Below are positions 21,393 to 29,280 of a stretch of DNA of 33,598 bases, piece after piece. Where the stretch lies: assembly GCA_016211215.1 (NCBI GenBank), contig JACQSR010000007.1, positions 1-33,598 of the forward strand. The letters run 5' to 3'. A program made the translations under genes and the position numbers. This DNA is from Candidatus Woesearchaeota archaeon (GTDB lineage: Archaea > Nanobdellota > Nanobdellia > Woesearchaeales > JACQSR01). The notes under the pieces were generated by a model that made no database searches, was not told where the DNA came from, and saw only the letters and a program-made list of their open reading frames with translations. Within the stretch, counting starts at the first letter, position 1; every line of letters begins with the position of its first letter.

Positions 21393-22379
21393 ATGAACAC
21401 GGAAGAATTAATACTGAAGACGGTGGAATACCTAAGGAAAAACAAAGTCCTTGAAGGCAACCCCCTATTTGAGAATAAAACAACTGATTTTGTATGCACA
21501 GACCCGAGAGGCGAATGGGAAGAGCATTACCATCAGCCCCCTTTCTGGAAAAATGTGGTAATTGATTCCCACGAGGAGGATTTTGTTTCCATTGATTCTA
21601 GGCTGAAAAAGATGAGCTTCGATGAGGTCCAGGAAAAAGCACTGAGGGAAATCCCTAATTCAAAAGAGACAGTTATAATTGAAGTCGGCAGCGACTACGG
21701 AAACTTCGGTGCTGGCTATCTAGCGGTTCACAAGCCAAAAGCAAAAGTAATACTGATATCAAAGAAATGGAAAGAAGGCAAAAAGCCGGAGCACCTCTTC
21801 AGGGCAGAGGGGAAGCATGTTTTGAAATTTGAAAGGGGATGGGAGTTTCTCAACGAGCCAAATCTGGAGCACCGCATTAATGGGCTTTACAGGGCAAACG
21901 GAATATTTAACGTGGTTTTTTTCGAAAGGGAGATTGCATTAAAGGATATATCGCTGCTGCCCTCCATAGAGTATGTATGCGGAAAGGAAATTTATATCTT
22001 TGGCCACAAGTCCCCAAAAACTCTTCCATTTCTTGTTGGAAAGGCGTATAACAAATTAAATGCAAGATACATGTGCGTGTCGCTCTCAGCTCAGGAAAGG
22101 GTTTCAGGGGAGGAGTTCTCCTGGGAAATTGTTCGGAAAAATCTAGGGCTGACAGAAAAAGAGATTAAAGGCTACATTAAATCTGCTATTGACCCAAGGG
22201 AAGCGGAATTATGCGACAAGTATGATTACAACGACCACGGACAGATGAGGATTGGGGTAATGATAAAGCTCGGTATTGCATTGGCATTGGCAAAAGAGGT
22301 GAACGGCACCGTGTTAAGGGGCGACAATCCGGAAAATCGCTACAACAAGGCTGACCATTATGTGGAGGCAACGCGCTGA
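21393..22379 (+). CDS. Unknown 328-aa protein with Rossmann-like centre
   Basis: A cytosolic 328-aa protein I do not recognise. The middle holds a strand-glycine-loop pattern (TVIIEVGSDYGNFGAG at about 93-108) reminiscent of a nucleotide- or SAM-binding fold, followed by VILISKKWK. The N-terminal part has several acidic aromatic segments (EEHYHQPPFW). No membrane segment. It is divergent from the E1-like gene with TATA boxes on both sides. Confidence 0.65.
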   Translation: MNTEELILKTVEYLRKNKVLEGNPLFENKTTDFVCTDPRGEWEEHYHQPPFWKNVVIDSHEEDFVSIDSRLKKMSFDEVQEKALREIPNSKETVIIEVGSDYGNFGAGYLAVHKPKAKVILISKKWKEGKKPEHLFRAEGKHVLKFERGWEFLNEPNLEHRINGLYRANGIFNVVFFEREIALKDISLLPSIEYVCGKEIYIFGHKSPKTLPFLVGKAYNKLNARYMCVSLSAQERVSGEEFSWEIVRKNLGLTEKEIKGYIKSAIDPREAELCDKYDYNDHGQMRIGVMIKLGIALALAKEVNGTVLRGDNPENRYNKADHYVEATR

Positions 22380-22387
22380 TGGCAATC

Positions 22388-22396
22388 CTTTTATAC
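22388..22396 (+). promoter_or_regulatory. TATA box of yrdC/sua5 gene
   Basis: CTTTTATAC at about 22388-22396 lies 22-30 nt before the ATG at 22418. Confidence 0.55.
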
Positions 22397-22417
22397 TGAT
22401 TGTTTTTCCGCTTTATC

Positions 22418-22978
22418 ATGGAAATACTGTCTGAGGAAGAGGCCATGAACAGCATAGACGACATTGTTCTCCGGATACGCCAGGGCAAGGTCTTCATCTA
22501 CCCTACTGATACAATATACGGCATAGGCTGCAACGCAATTGACGGCTCTGCGGTTGCGCGGGTGCGCGAAATAAAGAAAAGAAACGAATCCCCGTTTTCA
22601 GTTATTGCGCCCTCAAAGCAGTGGATAAGGGAAAACTGCATTATAGGGGAAGAGTGGCTCAAAAAGCTTCCGGGCTCCTACACATTAATTCTTAGGCTGA
22701 GGAATACGCATGCGGTTGCGCCGAATGTAAGCATGGGCAGCACGCTTGGGGTAAGGATTCCTGACTGCTGGTTTTCGGAAGTTATTTCAAAGACAGGCAT
22801 ACCATTGATTTCAACATCTGCAAATATCCACGGAGAAAAGTTCATGACTTCGCTTGAGAACCTTTCGCCTGATGTGGGCAACAAGGTTGACTTTGTAATC
22901 TACGAGGGGGAGAAGCACGGCATGCCTTCCAAAATAATAGACCTCACGGGAGATTCTCCAAAGGAGATAATTAGGTAA
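22418..22978 (+). CDS. L-threonylcarbamoyladenylate synthase, Sua5/YrdC family
   Basis: A 186-aa YrdC-fold enzyme that makes threonylcarbamoyl-AMP from threonine, bicarbonate and ATP, first step of the t6A modification of ANN-decoding tRNAs. Signatures: FIYPTDTIYGIGCNA (26-40), REIKKRNESPFSV, the GVRIPD strand and ISTSANIHGE. It lacks the extra C-terminal Sua5 domain. The ATG at 22418 fits the TATA box and is favoured over one six codons upstream. Confidence 0.92.
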   Translation: MEILSEEEAMNSIDDIVLRIRQGKVFIYPTDTIYGIGCNAIDGSAVARVREIKKRNESPFSVIAPSKQWIRENCIIGEEWLKKLPGSYTLILRLRNTHAVAPNVSMGSTLGVRIPDCWFSEVISKTGIPLISTSANIHGEKFMTSLENLSPDVGNKVDFVIYEGEKHGMPSKIIDLTGDSPKEIIR

Positions 22979-22980
22979 AG

Positions 22981-22990
22981 CTTTTTAAAT
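22981..22990 (+). promoter_or_regulatory. TATA box of the 230-aa gene
   Basis: CTTTTTAAAT, 22-31 nt before the ATG at 23012; it argues against the GTG at 23000. Confidence 0.5.
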
Positions 22991-23011
22991 CACTCTAAAG
23001 TGACTACACTT

Positions 23012-23704
23012 ATGGGGTTGGAAAAGCAATTGGGAGATGATTTTGAAGGATTGGGACGCAACTTTCATGAAAATAGATTTACAATAATCGATATTGAGGG
23101 GGATATTGCCTTTACCGATAATCTTCCAGAATCTTTTGACAGAAGAAAGTATGCTCCATTCCATTTTTTGTTGGGCGATGAATATTCTCGGGATTTATAC
23201 GAGGGCGGAGAGCTCCTAGCTTCCAAAAGGACTGGTTTAGCATATCTTTTAATCAGAGAAAAAGAACCAATCCTAGTGGAAGGTGATAAGAAAGATTTCT
23301 TAAAAAAAGTCGAAGAGATTGGATATAGGAACAAGTGTAATAGATTACTGAAAGAAGACAAGCTTATCGCAAGCGGAAGAACTCATTACAGTGATGAACA
23401 AATGGTTTTATTGGATGTCGCAATTGCAGCAGAGAATGATAACAATCCTCGAGGATTTACTGTTCCTTTTGAGGCTTATTCTGTGCTTGTTAACCTCCAA
23501 ACAAGAGAAGCCAGGATAGCTGAAGCAGAATATCAGGGTGGGCCTTTGGGATTTTACGAAAAGCGCAAGTTGCGGGATGTTCCCACTGTATTGCTGCCTG
23601 AGAATGTCTTCTCTGATGCAACGACTGTGCCTCATTCAGGAGAGTTTCGGAAACTGACCAAAGACTCGATGATTTTTATAAGGGAAAATTGTTATCGGGG
23701 TTAA
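23012..23704 (+). CDS. Unknown 230-aa soluble protein, AT-rich
   Basis: A 230-aa protein without recognised domains. It is rich in acidic and aromatic residues and has no membrane segment. Its wobble bases are visibly richer in A/T than those of the flanking genes, similar to the left-hand island, so recent transfer is possible. It lies between sua5 and a metallophosphoesterase gene, each with its own promoter. Confidence 0.6.
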   Translation: MGLEKQLGDDFEGLGRNFHENRFTIIDIEGDIAFTDNLPESFDRRKYAPFHFLLGDEYSRDLYEGGELLASKRTGLAYLLIREKEPILVEGDKKDFLKKVEEIGYRNKCNRLLKEDKLIASGRTHYSDEQMVLLDVAIAAENDNNPRGFTVPFEAYSVLVNLQTREARIAEAEYQGGPLGFYEKRKLRDVPTVLLPENVFSDATTVPHSGEFRKLTKDSMIFIRENCYRG

Positions 23705-23718
23705 ATTCTTTCCAAAAC

Positions 23719-23727
23719 TTTTTAAAA
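23719..23727 (+). promoter_or_regulatory. TATA box of metallophosphoesterase gene
   Basis: TTTTTAAAA, 22-30 nt before the ATG at 23749, just past the stop of the preceding gene. Confidence 0.55.
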
Positions 23728-23748
23728 CATAAAAATATCCTATTCTGC

Positions 23749-24369
23749 ATGACGCCCAAAAAGCACCTCAAGATTCTTGCGGCAGGGGACATTCACGGAG
23801 ATACTTCGCTTGCGAAGAAGCTTGCCAACCAGGCAGAGAAGGAAAAAGCAGACCTCATTGTGCTCTGCGGCGACCTTACCTATGCGGAAAACTCAGTCTC
23901 CGGAATAATCGGGCCATTTGCAAGCAAGAACAAGAAGGTTATCTTGATACCCGGCAACCACGAGACTGTTGCAACTGCGGACTTTCTGGCGGAGCTTTAC
24001 GGCGCCACAAACCTCCACGGCTATTCCATAAAATACAAGGACATCGGCTTCTTTGGCTGCGGCGGGGCAAACATCGGGCTTTTCCAGCTCAGTGAAGAGG
24101 AGATTTACAACCTGATAAAGAAGGGCTATGACAGGATAAAGGACGCAAAGACCAAGATTATGGTAACCCACGTGCATCCCTCCGGCACGTTAATGGAAAA
24201 GTTCACGAGAATGGTTCCCGGCTCTGACGGCGTGAGAAGGGCAATCGAGCGCTTCAAGCCGGATATCCTGCTTTGCTCCCATGTGCACGAAGCCGAAGGG
24301 ATAGAGGAGATGGTAGGGAAGACAAAAGTGATTAACGTTGGCAAGAAGGGAAAGACTATAGAATTGTAA
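23749..24369 (+). CDS. Calcineurin-like metallophosphoesterase
   Basis: A 206-aa di-metal phosphoesterase with all five metal-site motifs: GDIHGD (13-18), GD (41-42), GNHE (69-72), H141 and H143 in THVHPSG, and SHVH (177-180). This family cleaves phosphomono- and diesters; the physiological substrate is not evident. The ATG at 23749 is supported by promoter spacing; upstream in-frame ATGs fall in the previous gene. Confidence 0.9.
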   Translation: MTPKKHLKILAAGDIHGDTSLAKKLANQAEKEKADLIVLCGDLTYAENSVSGIIGPFASKNKKVILIPGNHETVATADFLAELYGATNLHGYSIKYKDIGFFGCGGANIGLFQLSEEEIYNLIKKGYDRIKDAKTKIMVTHVHPSGTLMEKFTRMVPGSDGVRRAIERFKPDILLCSHVHEAEGIEEMVGKTKVINVGKKGKTIEL

Positions 24370-24378
24370 TCCGTTACA

Positions 24379-24387
24379 TTTATATAC
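24379..24387 (+). promoter_or_regulatory. TATA box of the 249-aa membrane gene
   Basis: TTTATATAC, 22-30 nt before the ATG at 24409. Confidence 0.55.
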
Positions 24388-24408
24388 CATTTCTGTCAGG
24401 GAGCTCTT

Positions 24409-25158
24409 ATGGCGAAAGATGAGTCTGATGACCTTTTCAGGAACTTCAAGTCCGACGATGAGCGGGAAGAAAAAAAGAAGGTAAAGAAAGTAAACATAGT
24501 TGAGACAAGAACAGTTGACAGGGGCGACCAGAAGAGGGAGCAGATAAGGGAAGTAGTGCTCCGCTACAAGCCGGTTCTCGTCGAGCGCTTGGTGTTCCTT
24601 GCCATCATTGCGGCGCTTTTAATCTACATCTTTTATTCCTCATTCAGCGGCTGTGCTTTCAGCTCCCTGCTTGAGAAAGATGATGTTGCTCCGGCTGCTG
24701 TCATGGATACCAATGAGAGCGCAGCTCCCCCAAAGGTTGAGGAAAAGCCAGCTGAAAAGCCAAAAACCGAGGAAAAGCCCGCTACAGCCTCAGTGCCCGC
24801 AGGCTCAGTGACTTTTTTGGTGGACAAGATAGACTTTGACAGGGACTCCAACAGCACAAACCCCTTGAAGATGAAGGGTGTGTCATATACTATAGACAAC
24901 AAGAAGATAGACTTTACTCCAACCATCAAGGTGTATTGGTACGATGCCGATTCCGAAGTTGCAATCAAGAACAAGGTGAGGATAAGCTTCACTTTTGGCA
25001 TACCTGTCAGGGCAGGCCAGAAGATTTCAGGAACTTTGAAAAATTTTGACTCAGTTTACTTCGACAAGACGAGCGTGACCGAAGAGACTGTAAAGGTAGA
25101 ACTTCTGGATTCCGGCAATGGCGAAATCCTGGCGACAAAAACCACCACAATAAAATAA
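24409..25158 (+). CDS. Single-pass membrane protein, extracellular beta domain
   Basis: A 249-aa protein: a charged cytoplasmic part (1-58), one membrane helix (about 60-78, LVFLAIIAALLIYIFY), a Pro/Glu/Lys-rich linker (about 98-130), and a beta-rich C-terminal domain (about 135-249) that is probably outside. The linker looks like a flexible spacer. Function unknown; surface attachment or sensing is possible. It ends exactly against the stop of the gene on the other strand, with a shared ACTAGT palindrome at the junction. Confidence 0.7.
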   Translation: MAKDESDDLFRNFKSDDEREEKKKVKKVNIVETRTVDRGDQKREQIREVVLRYKPVLVERLVFLAIIAALLIYIFYSSFSGCAFSSLLEKDDVAPAAVMDTNESAAPPKVEEKPAEKPKTEEKPATASVPAGSVTFLVDKIDFDRDSNSTNPLKMKGVSYTIDNKKIDFTPTIKVYWYDADSEVAIKNKVRISFTFGIPVRAGQKISGTLKNFDSVYFDKTSVTEETVKVELLDSGNGEILATKTTTIK

Positions 25159-25437
25159 CTAGTAATATTCCTCTATCTGGAATTGCTTTTTTGCGTCATC
25201 GTCTTCTTTCGGCTTTTCAGAATAAGTGTCTTCTATTATGCTTGGCGTGCTAGGCGCATTTTCCTGGCCCTCAGACCCAAATATGCTTGCAAGGACATTC
25301 CCCGATTCCGGTTCCGAGATTTCTAATGTGCTTGGCTGGTTTGTTTCTGCCTTCTCCCCAACGGAATTCCTGAGTATTTCAATAACCCTTCGTATGTCTT
25401 CCTGCGAATCCTCTTTTGTGTCTATGGTTATCTTCAT
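25159..25437 (-). CDS. 92-aa small acidic protein
   Basis: A 92-aa protein starting MKITIDTKEDSQEDIRRVIE, a strand-helix pattern seen in small proteins common in DPANN archaea, followed by a disordered acidic Ser/Glu/Pro tail ending QIEEYY. Function unknown. A TATA box (25459-25468) and a G-rich ribosome-site-like stretch precede the ATG. Confidence 0.7.
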   Translation of the reverse strand: MKITIDTKEDSQEDIRRVIEILRNSVGEKAETNQPSTLEISEPESGNVLASIFGSEGQENAPSTPSIIEDTYSEKPKEDDDAKKQFQIEEYY

Positions 25438-25458
25438 ACCCCCTTCAATATTATCAGT

Positions 25459-25468
25459 GTATAAATAC
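25459..25468 (-). promoter_or_regulatory. TATA box of the 92-aa gene
   Basis: GTATTTATAC on the minus strand, 22-31 nt before the ATG at 25437. Confidence 0.55.
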
Positions 25469-25484
25469 TTTTCGGAGAAAAGCC

Positions 25485-25958
25485 TTATTTTTCAAAGCAA
25501 CATTTTGGGGTAGAATGGAATACTAATGCTATTTTATCACTAGATTGGCTGAAAGAGACATCAAACTTATCAAAAAATCCCTTCCTCCCGATAACTGGGT
25601 TAACGTCGTTACTTTCAATCCATACAACTTCTGTTAAAAACGAAGCACCAAGAAAGTTTATATTCAAGGGGGAGATATAACATTTAGCGCTAATTTTTCC
25701 ACTAATCCCCTCAGGTGGGTTTACTACCCTCATCTCTGAGAAATCCACACCTATACTTTCCCCTAAATCCTTAGGTAAAACGGTGTAATCAGCGCCAGAG
25801 TCCAACAGGCACATAACATCTTCAGTCTTCTTTTCGTTATCGACATATAGCAAATCAACTTCGATATAGGGATAATGCCGTTGACCCATCTTAAAATAGG
25901 GGAACTCAAAAAGACATTTGTGAGTATACTCGATTCTTTTCATTGTTGAGAAAACCAT
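25485..25958 (-). CDS. Retropepsin-like aspartic protease
   Basis: A 157-aa protein with the single-lobe aspartic protease signature LLDSGADYTVLPKDL, catalytic Asp53 in Asp-Ser-Gly-Ala, and the later NPVIGRKGFFDKFDV segment that corresponds to the flap/second half. Half-size proteases of this kind act as homodimers; in bacteria and archaea they are largely unstudied. It starts 1 nt after the DUF5678 stop, so the two are co-expressed. Both are AT-richer than their surroundings. Confidence 0.85.
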   Translation of the reverse strand: MVFSTMKRIEYTHKCLFEFPYFKMGQRHYPYIEVDLLYVDNEKKTEDVMCLLDSGADYTVLPKDLGESIGVDFSEMRVVNPPEGISGKISAKCYISPLNINFLGASFLTEVVWIESNDVNPVIGRKGFFDKFDVSFSQSSDKIALVFHSTPKCCFEK

Positions 25959-25959
25959 C

Positions 25960-26151
25960 TTAAAGCAGAAGAATTTGCCTTTTATTTGGAATTTTCATAA
26001 TAGTCCGCTTTCTGATATTCTTGGCTTTGTCTATAACTTCAGAAGCGCTTTTCCCCACAGCAACTATCTTGTTTTCAGAAACGGCAATCCACTCTCCAGA
26101 ATACTTATCAAAATTCCCTTTCATGAGAAACCCGAAATTTTCACTTATCAT
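25960..26151 (-). CDS. DUF5678 family protein
   Basis: A 63-aa protein with the DUF5678 core YSGEWIAVSENKIVAVGKSASEVIDKAKN followed by a basic end. The family has no firmly known role but is often next to retropepsin-like genes, as here. The ATG at 26151 is 21-29 nt from a TATATA box (26172-26180), so the longer in-frame GTG form that would overlap purU was rejected. Confidence 0.8.
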   Translation of the reverse strand: MISENFGFLMKGNFDKYSGEWIAVSENKIVAVGKSASEVIDKAKNIRKRTIMKIPNKRQILLL

Positions 26152-26171
26152 GACTTTGAAATGTTTCCCGA

Positions 26172-26180
26172 ATATATAAA
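26172..26180 (-). promoter_or_regulatory. TATA box of DUF5678-retropepsin operon
   Basis: TTTATATAT on the minus strand, 21-29 nt before the ATG at 26151. Confidence 0.5.
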
Positions 26181-26213
26181 CTTTACCCAAGAAATTCCGG
26201 AAACTTTCCGGAA

Positions 26214-27056
26214 TCACAATATAACCGTCCTATTCCCCGAGACAAAAATCCTGTGGTCTATGAAGTGCTTTACTGCGTCTGCCAGGACAGTCCTTTCAAT
26301 GTCCCTGCCCTTTATGATAAGGTCTTCCGCGGTGTCCTTGTGGGATACGTTGATTGTGCCCTGCTGAATTATTGGCCCGCCGTCCAGCTTTTTGCTGACA
26401 AAATGCGAAGTGGCCCCAATGACCTTGACCCCGCGCTCATGCGCCTGATGGTAAGCTTTTGCACCCTCGAATGCGGGCAGAAACGAATGGTGAATGTTGA
26501 TTATTCTTTTTTCATAGTGTGAAATAAAATTCTTGCTGAGAATCCGCATGTATCTTGCAAGTACAATAAAATCAACCTTGTAACCCCTTAAAATCTCAAG
26601 CTGTCTTTTTTCGGCTTTGTCATCAGCCGGAATATGCGCAAAATCAATCTTGAAGCTGTCAGCTACATTCTTTAAATCAGGATGGTTGCTTATTATCAGC
26701 GGAATGTCGCATTTAAGTTCCCCTGCCCTGTGCCTCAGCAGAAGGTCATAAAGGCAGTGGTCGAATTTTGAAACAAAGATCGCCATCCTCGGCTTAACAT
26801 CAGAATAGAATATCTCCCATGAATTTGAAAAACCAAGCTTTTCTGCCAGCTTCTTAATCTCACCCTGCAGGTTTTCCCTTTCAATCCTGAAACCGTTCAA
26901 ATCCCATTCGATGCGCATGAAGAACATATTTGTCTCCGGGTCCACAAACTCGCCCAGTGTCACGATGTTGCCCGAATTGGAATATACAAAGTTCGTAATT
27001 CCGGCTATAAGGCCTTTCCTATCCTTGCAGCTTATCTTCAATATAACGCTCTTCAT
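26214..27056 (-). CDS. purU: Formyltetrahydrofolate deformylase
   Basis: A 280-aa enzyme that hydrolyses 10-formyl-tetrahydrofolate to formate and tetrahydrofolate. An N-terminal ACT domain (about 4-80, DRKGLIAGITNFVYSNSGNI) senses amino acids. The transferase domain carries N187 and H189 in INIHHSFLPAF and Asp225 in SKKLDGGPII. Length and order match bacterial PurU. It shows that this organism handles formylated folate. The start overlaps the preceding gene by 38 nt. Confidence 0.94.
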   Translation of the reverse strand: MKSVILKISCKDRKGLIAGITNFVYSNSGNIVTLGEFVDPETNMFFMRIEWDLNGFRIERENLQGEIKKLAEKLGFSNSWEIFYSDVKPRMAIFVSKFDHCLYDLLLRHRAGELKCDIPLIISNHPDLKNVADSFKIDFAHIPADDKAEKRQLEILRGYKVDFIVLARYMRILSKNFISHYEKRIINIHHSFLPAFEGAKAYHQAHERGVKVIGATSHFVSKKLDGGPIIQQGTINVSHKDTAEDLIIKGRDIERTVLADAVKHFIDHRIFVSGNRTVIL

Positions 27057-27450
27057 CTTTGACCTCGTTTACTCCCTTTAGAAAAACATTACTTCCTTTC
27101 TTTTTAATCTTTCCCTGCCTGATAAAAAGTCTCATCTGGGCTTTATCAGCACGCAGAAATTCCATTGCCTCTTCTATTGGTATGGTCTCTGTATCTGCCA
27201 AAGATTCAAGCCTGCCCGGCATTTCCGTATCATAACCAATACAGATTAAACCCCCTTCTCTTGAAATCTTTCTGTAATATTTATTGCCATCCGCCTCCAA
27301 AACCGGCGGTAGACACCTTAGGGCCCTCTCGGTCCTGTGGGAATTTGTTTGTTCCACATCAATCGAACCATCCCCTTTCCTGAACAAAACCCCAACAGGG
27401 TCAAGGTAATTGTCAATTGCCCTTCTCTCGGCAAAATACACTTTTGTCAT
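27019..27450 (-). CDS. Unknown 143-aa protein upstream of purU
   Basis: A 143-aa protein, mostly alpha/beta mixed, ending in a short Lys-rich segment (GKIKKKGSNVFLKGVNE) like a compact RNA- or DNA-binding tail. No family recognised. It overlaps purU by 38 nt and shares its promoter (TATA 27473-27482). Between TATA and ATG is a small inverted repeat TCCGG-GAAT-CCGGA (27456-27469). Confidence 0.65.
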   Translation of the reverse strand: MTKVYFAERRAIDNYLDPVGVLFRKGDGSIDVEQTNSHRTERALRCLPPVLEADGNKYYRKISREGGLICIGYDTEMPGRLESLADTETIPIEEAMEFLRADKAQMRLFIRQGKIKKKGSNVFLKGVNEVKDEERYIEDKLQG

Positions 27451-27472
27451 GCCAGTCCGGGAATCCGGAGCC

Positions 27473-27482
27473 CTATTTAAAA
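27473..27482 (-). promoter_or_regulatory. TATA box of the purU operon
   Basis: TTTTAAATAG region on the minus strand, 23-32 nt before the ATG at 27450. Confidence 0.5.
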
Positions 27483-27573
27483 TTTTGTGATTAAGGCTTT
27501 GCGATGAGGACTATTATCTCTGAATTACTCAAAAATTCCTCTTTCTTGATTTCCAAAACAATACAACCCCTTT

Positions 27574-28545
27574 CTAATCCTCATCTCTTTCCAGTATTTC
27601 CTGAACTTCCCTGAAATTTTTTTTATCTAGATTTCCGGAGTAATCAATCCGTTTATCAGGCCGGACTTTCAGGAAACTCTTGCAGACGTTGAAAAGGATA
27701 TCAACCTCTTCGGCTTCTCCAGATTCCCCCTTCAGCTTCTCAATCTTCCTTGGCAACCTAAATGTCTTTCTGAGATTGTTTTTCAACCACTTTTCGTATT
27801 GATTTGGATTTCCGATTAACTCCCTGTAAACATCATCAACATAATGTTCGTCTTTCTCTCCAAGCAGGTAGTAGCCAGTAATAATTTCCGCAATAATCAT
27901 AGCCAGTGGCCATAGGTCGGAGTTCGGATGTTGCCTTCCTTGAAAGAACTCAGGTGGGCGGTAAAATATATTTCCATAAATCCCATTATCCTCCCCAATA
28001 GGGTTTGAGCATCCAAAATCTATTATTTTTAAAGTAATCCCGGAGTCGACAATCACATTTTTTGGCTTCAGGTCTTTATGCAGATAACCTTTTCCATTAA
28101 TATACCTCACTGCATTAATAAGCTGATGCGCATAATCGAGCAAAATAGGCGTATCGATATATTCTCCCATGGATAATTTTCCGGACGCTTCTTCCAATGT
28201 TTTTACATCTTCAATACGCTCGTAAACTATTCCCTTATACTTGTCAAAATCAACCCATTCTATTACTTTGATGATATTGGGGTGATTGAATTTGGCGGTT
28301 GTCTCAACCTCCTTCAACGTTCTCCCTATATGGTTTATCTTGGCTGTTTGCGCTGCACCGGGGTTAATTGTGCCATCACTTCCTTCCAGCATTTCCTCAA
28401 GTGGCAAATTTACTTTCAGAATGAATTTTGCTCCCCCTCTCAGGTTTTCAATTACATACAAGGGGCCGAAGGTCCCATACTTAAAATGGGAAACCACCAC
28501 ATACCTTCCATCCAGTTTGTCGCCGGGATACAATACGTCCTTCAT
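27574..28545 (-). CDS. Ser/Thr protein kinase, eukaryotic-like
   Basis: A 323-aa soluble kinase. Gly-loop YGTFGPLY (23-30), catalytic lysine K44 (FILKV), an alpha-C glutamate near 79-81, catalytic loop HKDLKPKN (156-163) with Asp158, metal-binding DFG (176-178) and the YRPPE segment are all present, so it should be active. There is no membrane segment or extra sensor domain. HKD replaces the common HRD, as in some bacterial kinases. It has its own TATA box and lies 84 nt downstream of the lipoprotein gene, next to the JAMM operon. Confidence 0.93.
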   Translation of the reverse strand: MKDVLYPGDKLDGRYVVVSHFKYGTFGPLYVIENLRGGAKFILKVNLPLEEMLEGSDGTINPGAAQTAKINHIGRTLKEVETTAKFNHPNIIKVIEWVDFDKYKGIVYERIEDVKTLEEASGKLSMGEYIDTPILLDYAHQLINAVRYINGKGYLHKDLKPKNVIVDSGITLKIIDFGCSNPIGEDNGIYGNIFYRPPEFFQGRQHPNSDLWPLAMIIAEIITGYYLLGEKDEHYVDDVYRELIGNPNQYEKWLKNNLRKTFRLPRKIEKLKGESGEAEEVDILFNVCKSFLKVRPDKRIDYSGNLDKKNFREVQEILERDED

Positions 28546-28567
28546 GGCAAGAGGTAATGGAATGCGC

Positions 28568-28577
28568 TTTTTAAATC
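28568..28577 (-). promoter_or_regulatory. TATA box of kinase gene
   Basis: AGATTTAAAAAG region on the minus strand, 23-32 nt before the ATG at 28545. Confidence 0.5.
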
Positions 28578-28629
28578 TTTAAACTTATAGCAAATCCCCT
28601 TAGTAATGGGACTTTTGGGAGATTTACTA

Positions 28630-29280
28630 TTATCTCACCGTTCCAACCTGCACTTCCCCTATAACCTGCTCGGTTCCTGAATATGGATTCACCCTGACCT
28701 GAATGTAATATTCTTCCTTGATTCTCTCGCATTCAAGCCGAACTGCAGGCCACAGTGTTTGTACCTTAATCTTTGTGCCGTCGCACTCAGCGGAGGCAGA
28801 ATGGGGCATTAATGGATAAAGAGCCAGCGAGAACGCATGGTAAAAAAGGTTGGGGCTTGCTTTTTTATCAATACTGTAAGAAGGCCCAACATAGTCGAAC
28901 CGGTCATATGTAAACTTTTTCACGCCCCTAAGAATCTGTCTGGAATAAGCGTCTTTTTCCGCCTCAAGAATCTTGCATAACTTCTGTACTTTTTGGCTAA
29001 CATCTCCAAACTTCTTGTTTTTTACATCTTCCATAACGCCTTTCATAGCAACACTGTATTTATCCTTTCTTTTCCTGTTATCGATACTCTCATCAAGGCT
29101 TTTTATCGAGCGCACAAGCTCGTCCAGAGATTTTGGCTTCCCGACAGAAGTTTTTGGCGGCCCATAGGGAAAAGATTTTGCAACCGCAAAGTTCCTCTCA
29201 GGATTTGGAATTCCATTGTACACCTCCGTAGCACAGCCTGTTGCAATCAAAGCCAGAACTAATGTTTTTGCCAGCTTCAT
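28630..29280 (-). CDS. Predicted lipoprotein of JAMM operon
   Basis: A 216-aa secreted protein. The N-terminus MKLAKTLVLALIATGCATEV has a lipobox (ATGC) with Cys16 as the likely lipid-linked residue. Then comes a helical, Lys-rich middle (about 48-115) and a beta-rich C-terminal domain with one Cys pair. No family is recognised. It overlaps the stop of the 1025-aa gene by 4 nt (ATGA), so the two are coupled and probably meet outside the membrane. Confidence 0.75.
   Translation of the reverse strand: MKLAKTLVLALIATGCATEVYNGIPNPERNFAVAKSFPYGPPKTSVGKPKSLDELVRSIKSLDESIDNRKRKDKYSVAMKGVMEDVKNKKFGDVSQKVQKLCKILEAEKDAYSRQILRGVKKFTYDRFDYVGPSYSIDKKASPNLFYHAFSLALYPLMPHSASAECDGTKIKVQTLWPAVRLECERIKEEYYIQVRVNPYSGTEQVIGEVQVGTVR

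Noticed and set aside
27503..27610. Short plus-strand frame starting at an ATG near 27503
   Set aside because: It runs into the end of the kinase gene, has no TATA box at the right distance and no protein-like conservation signal.
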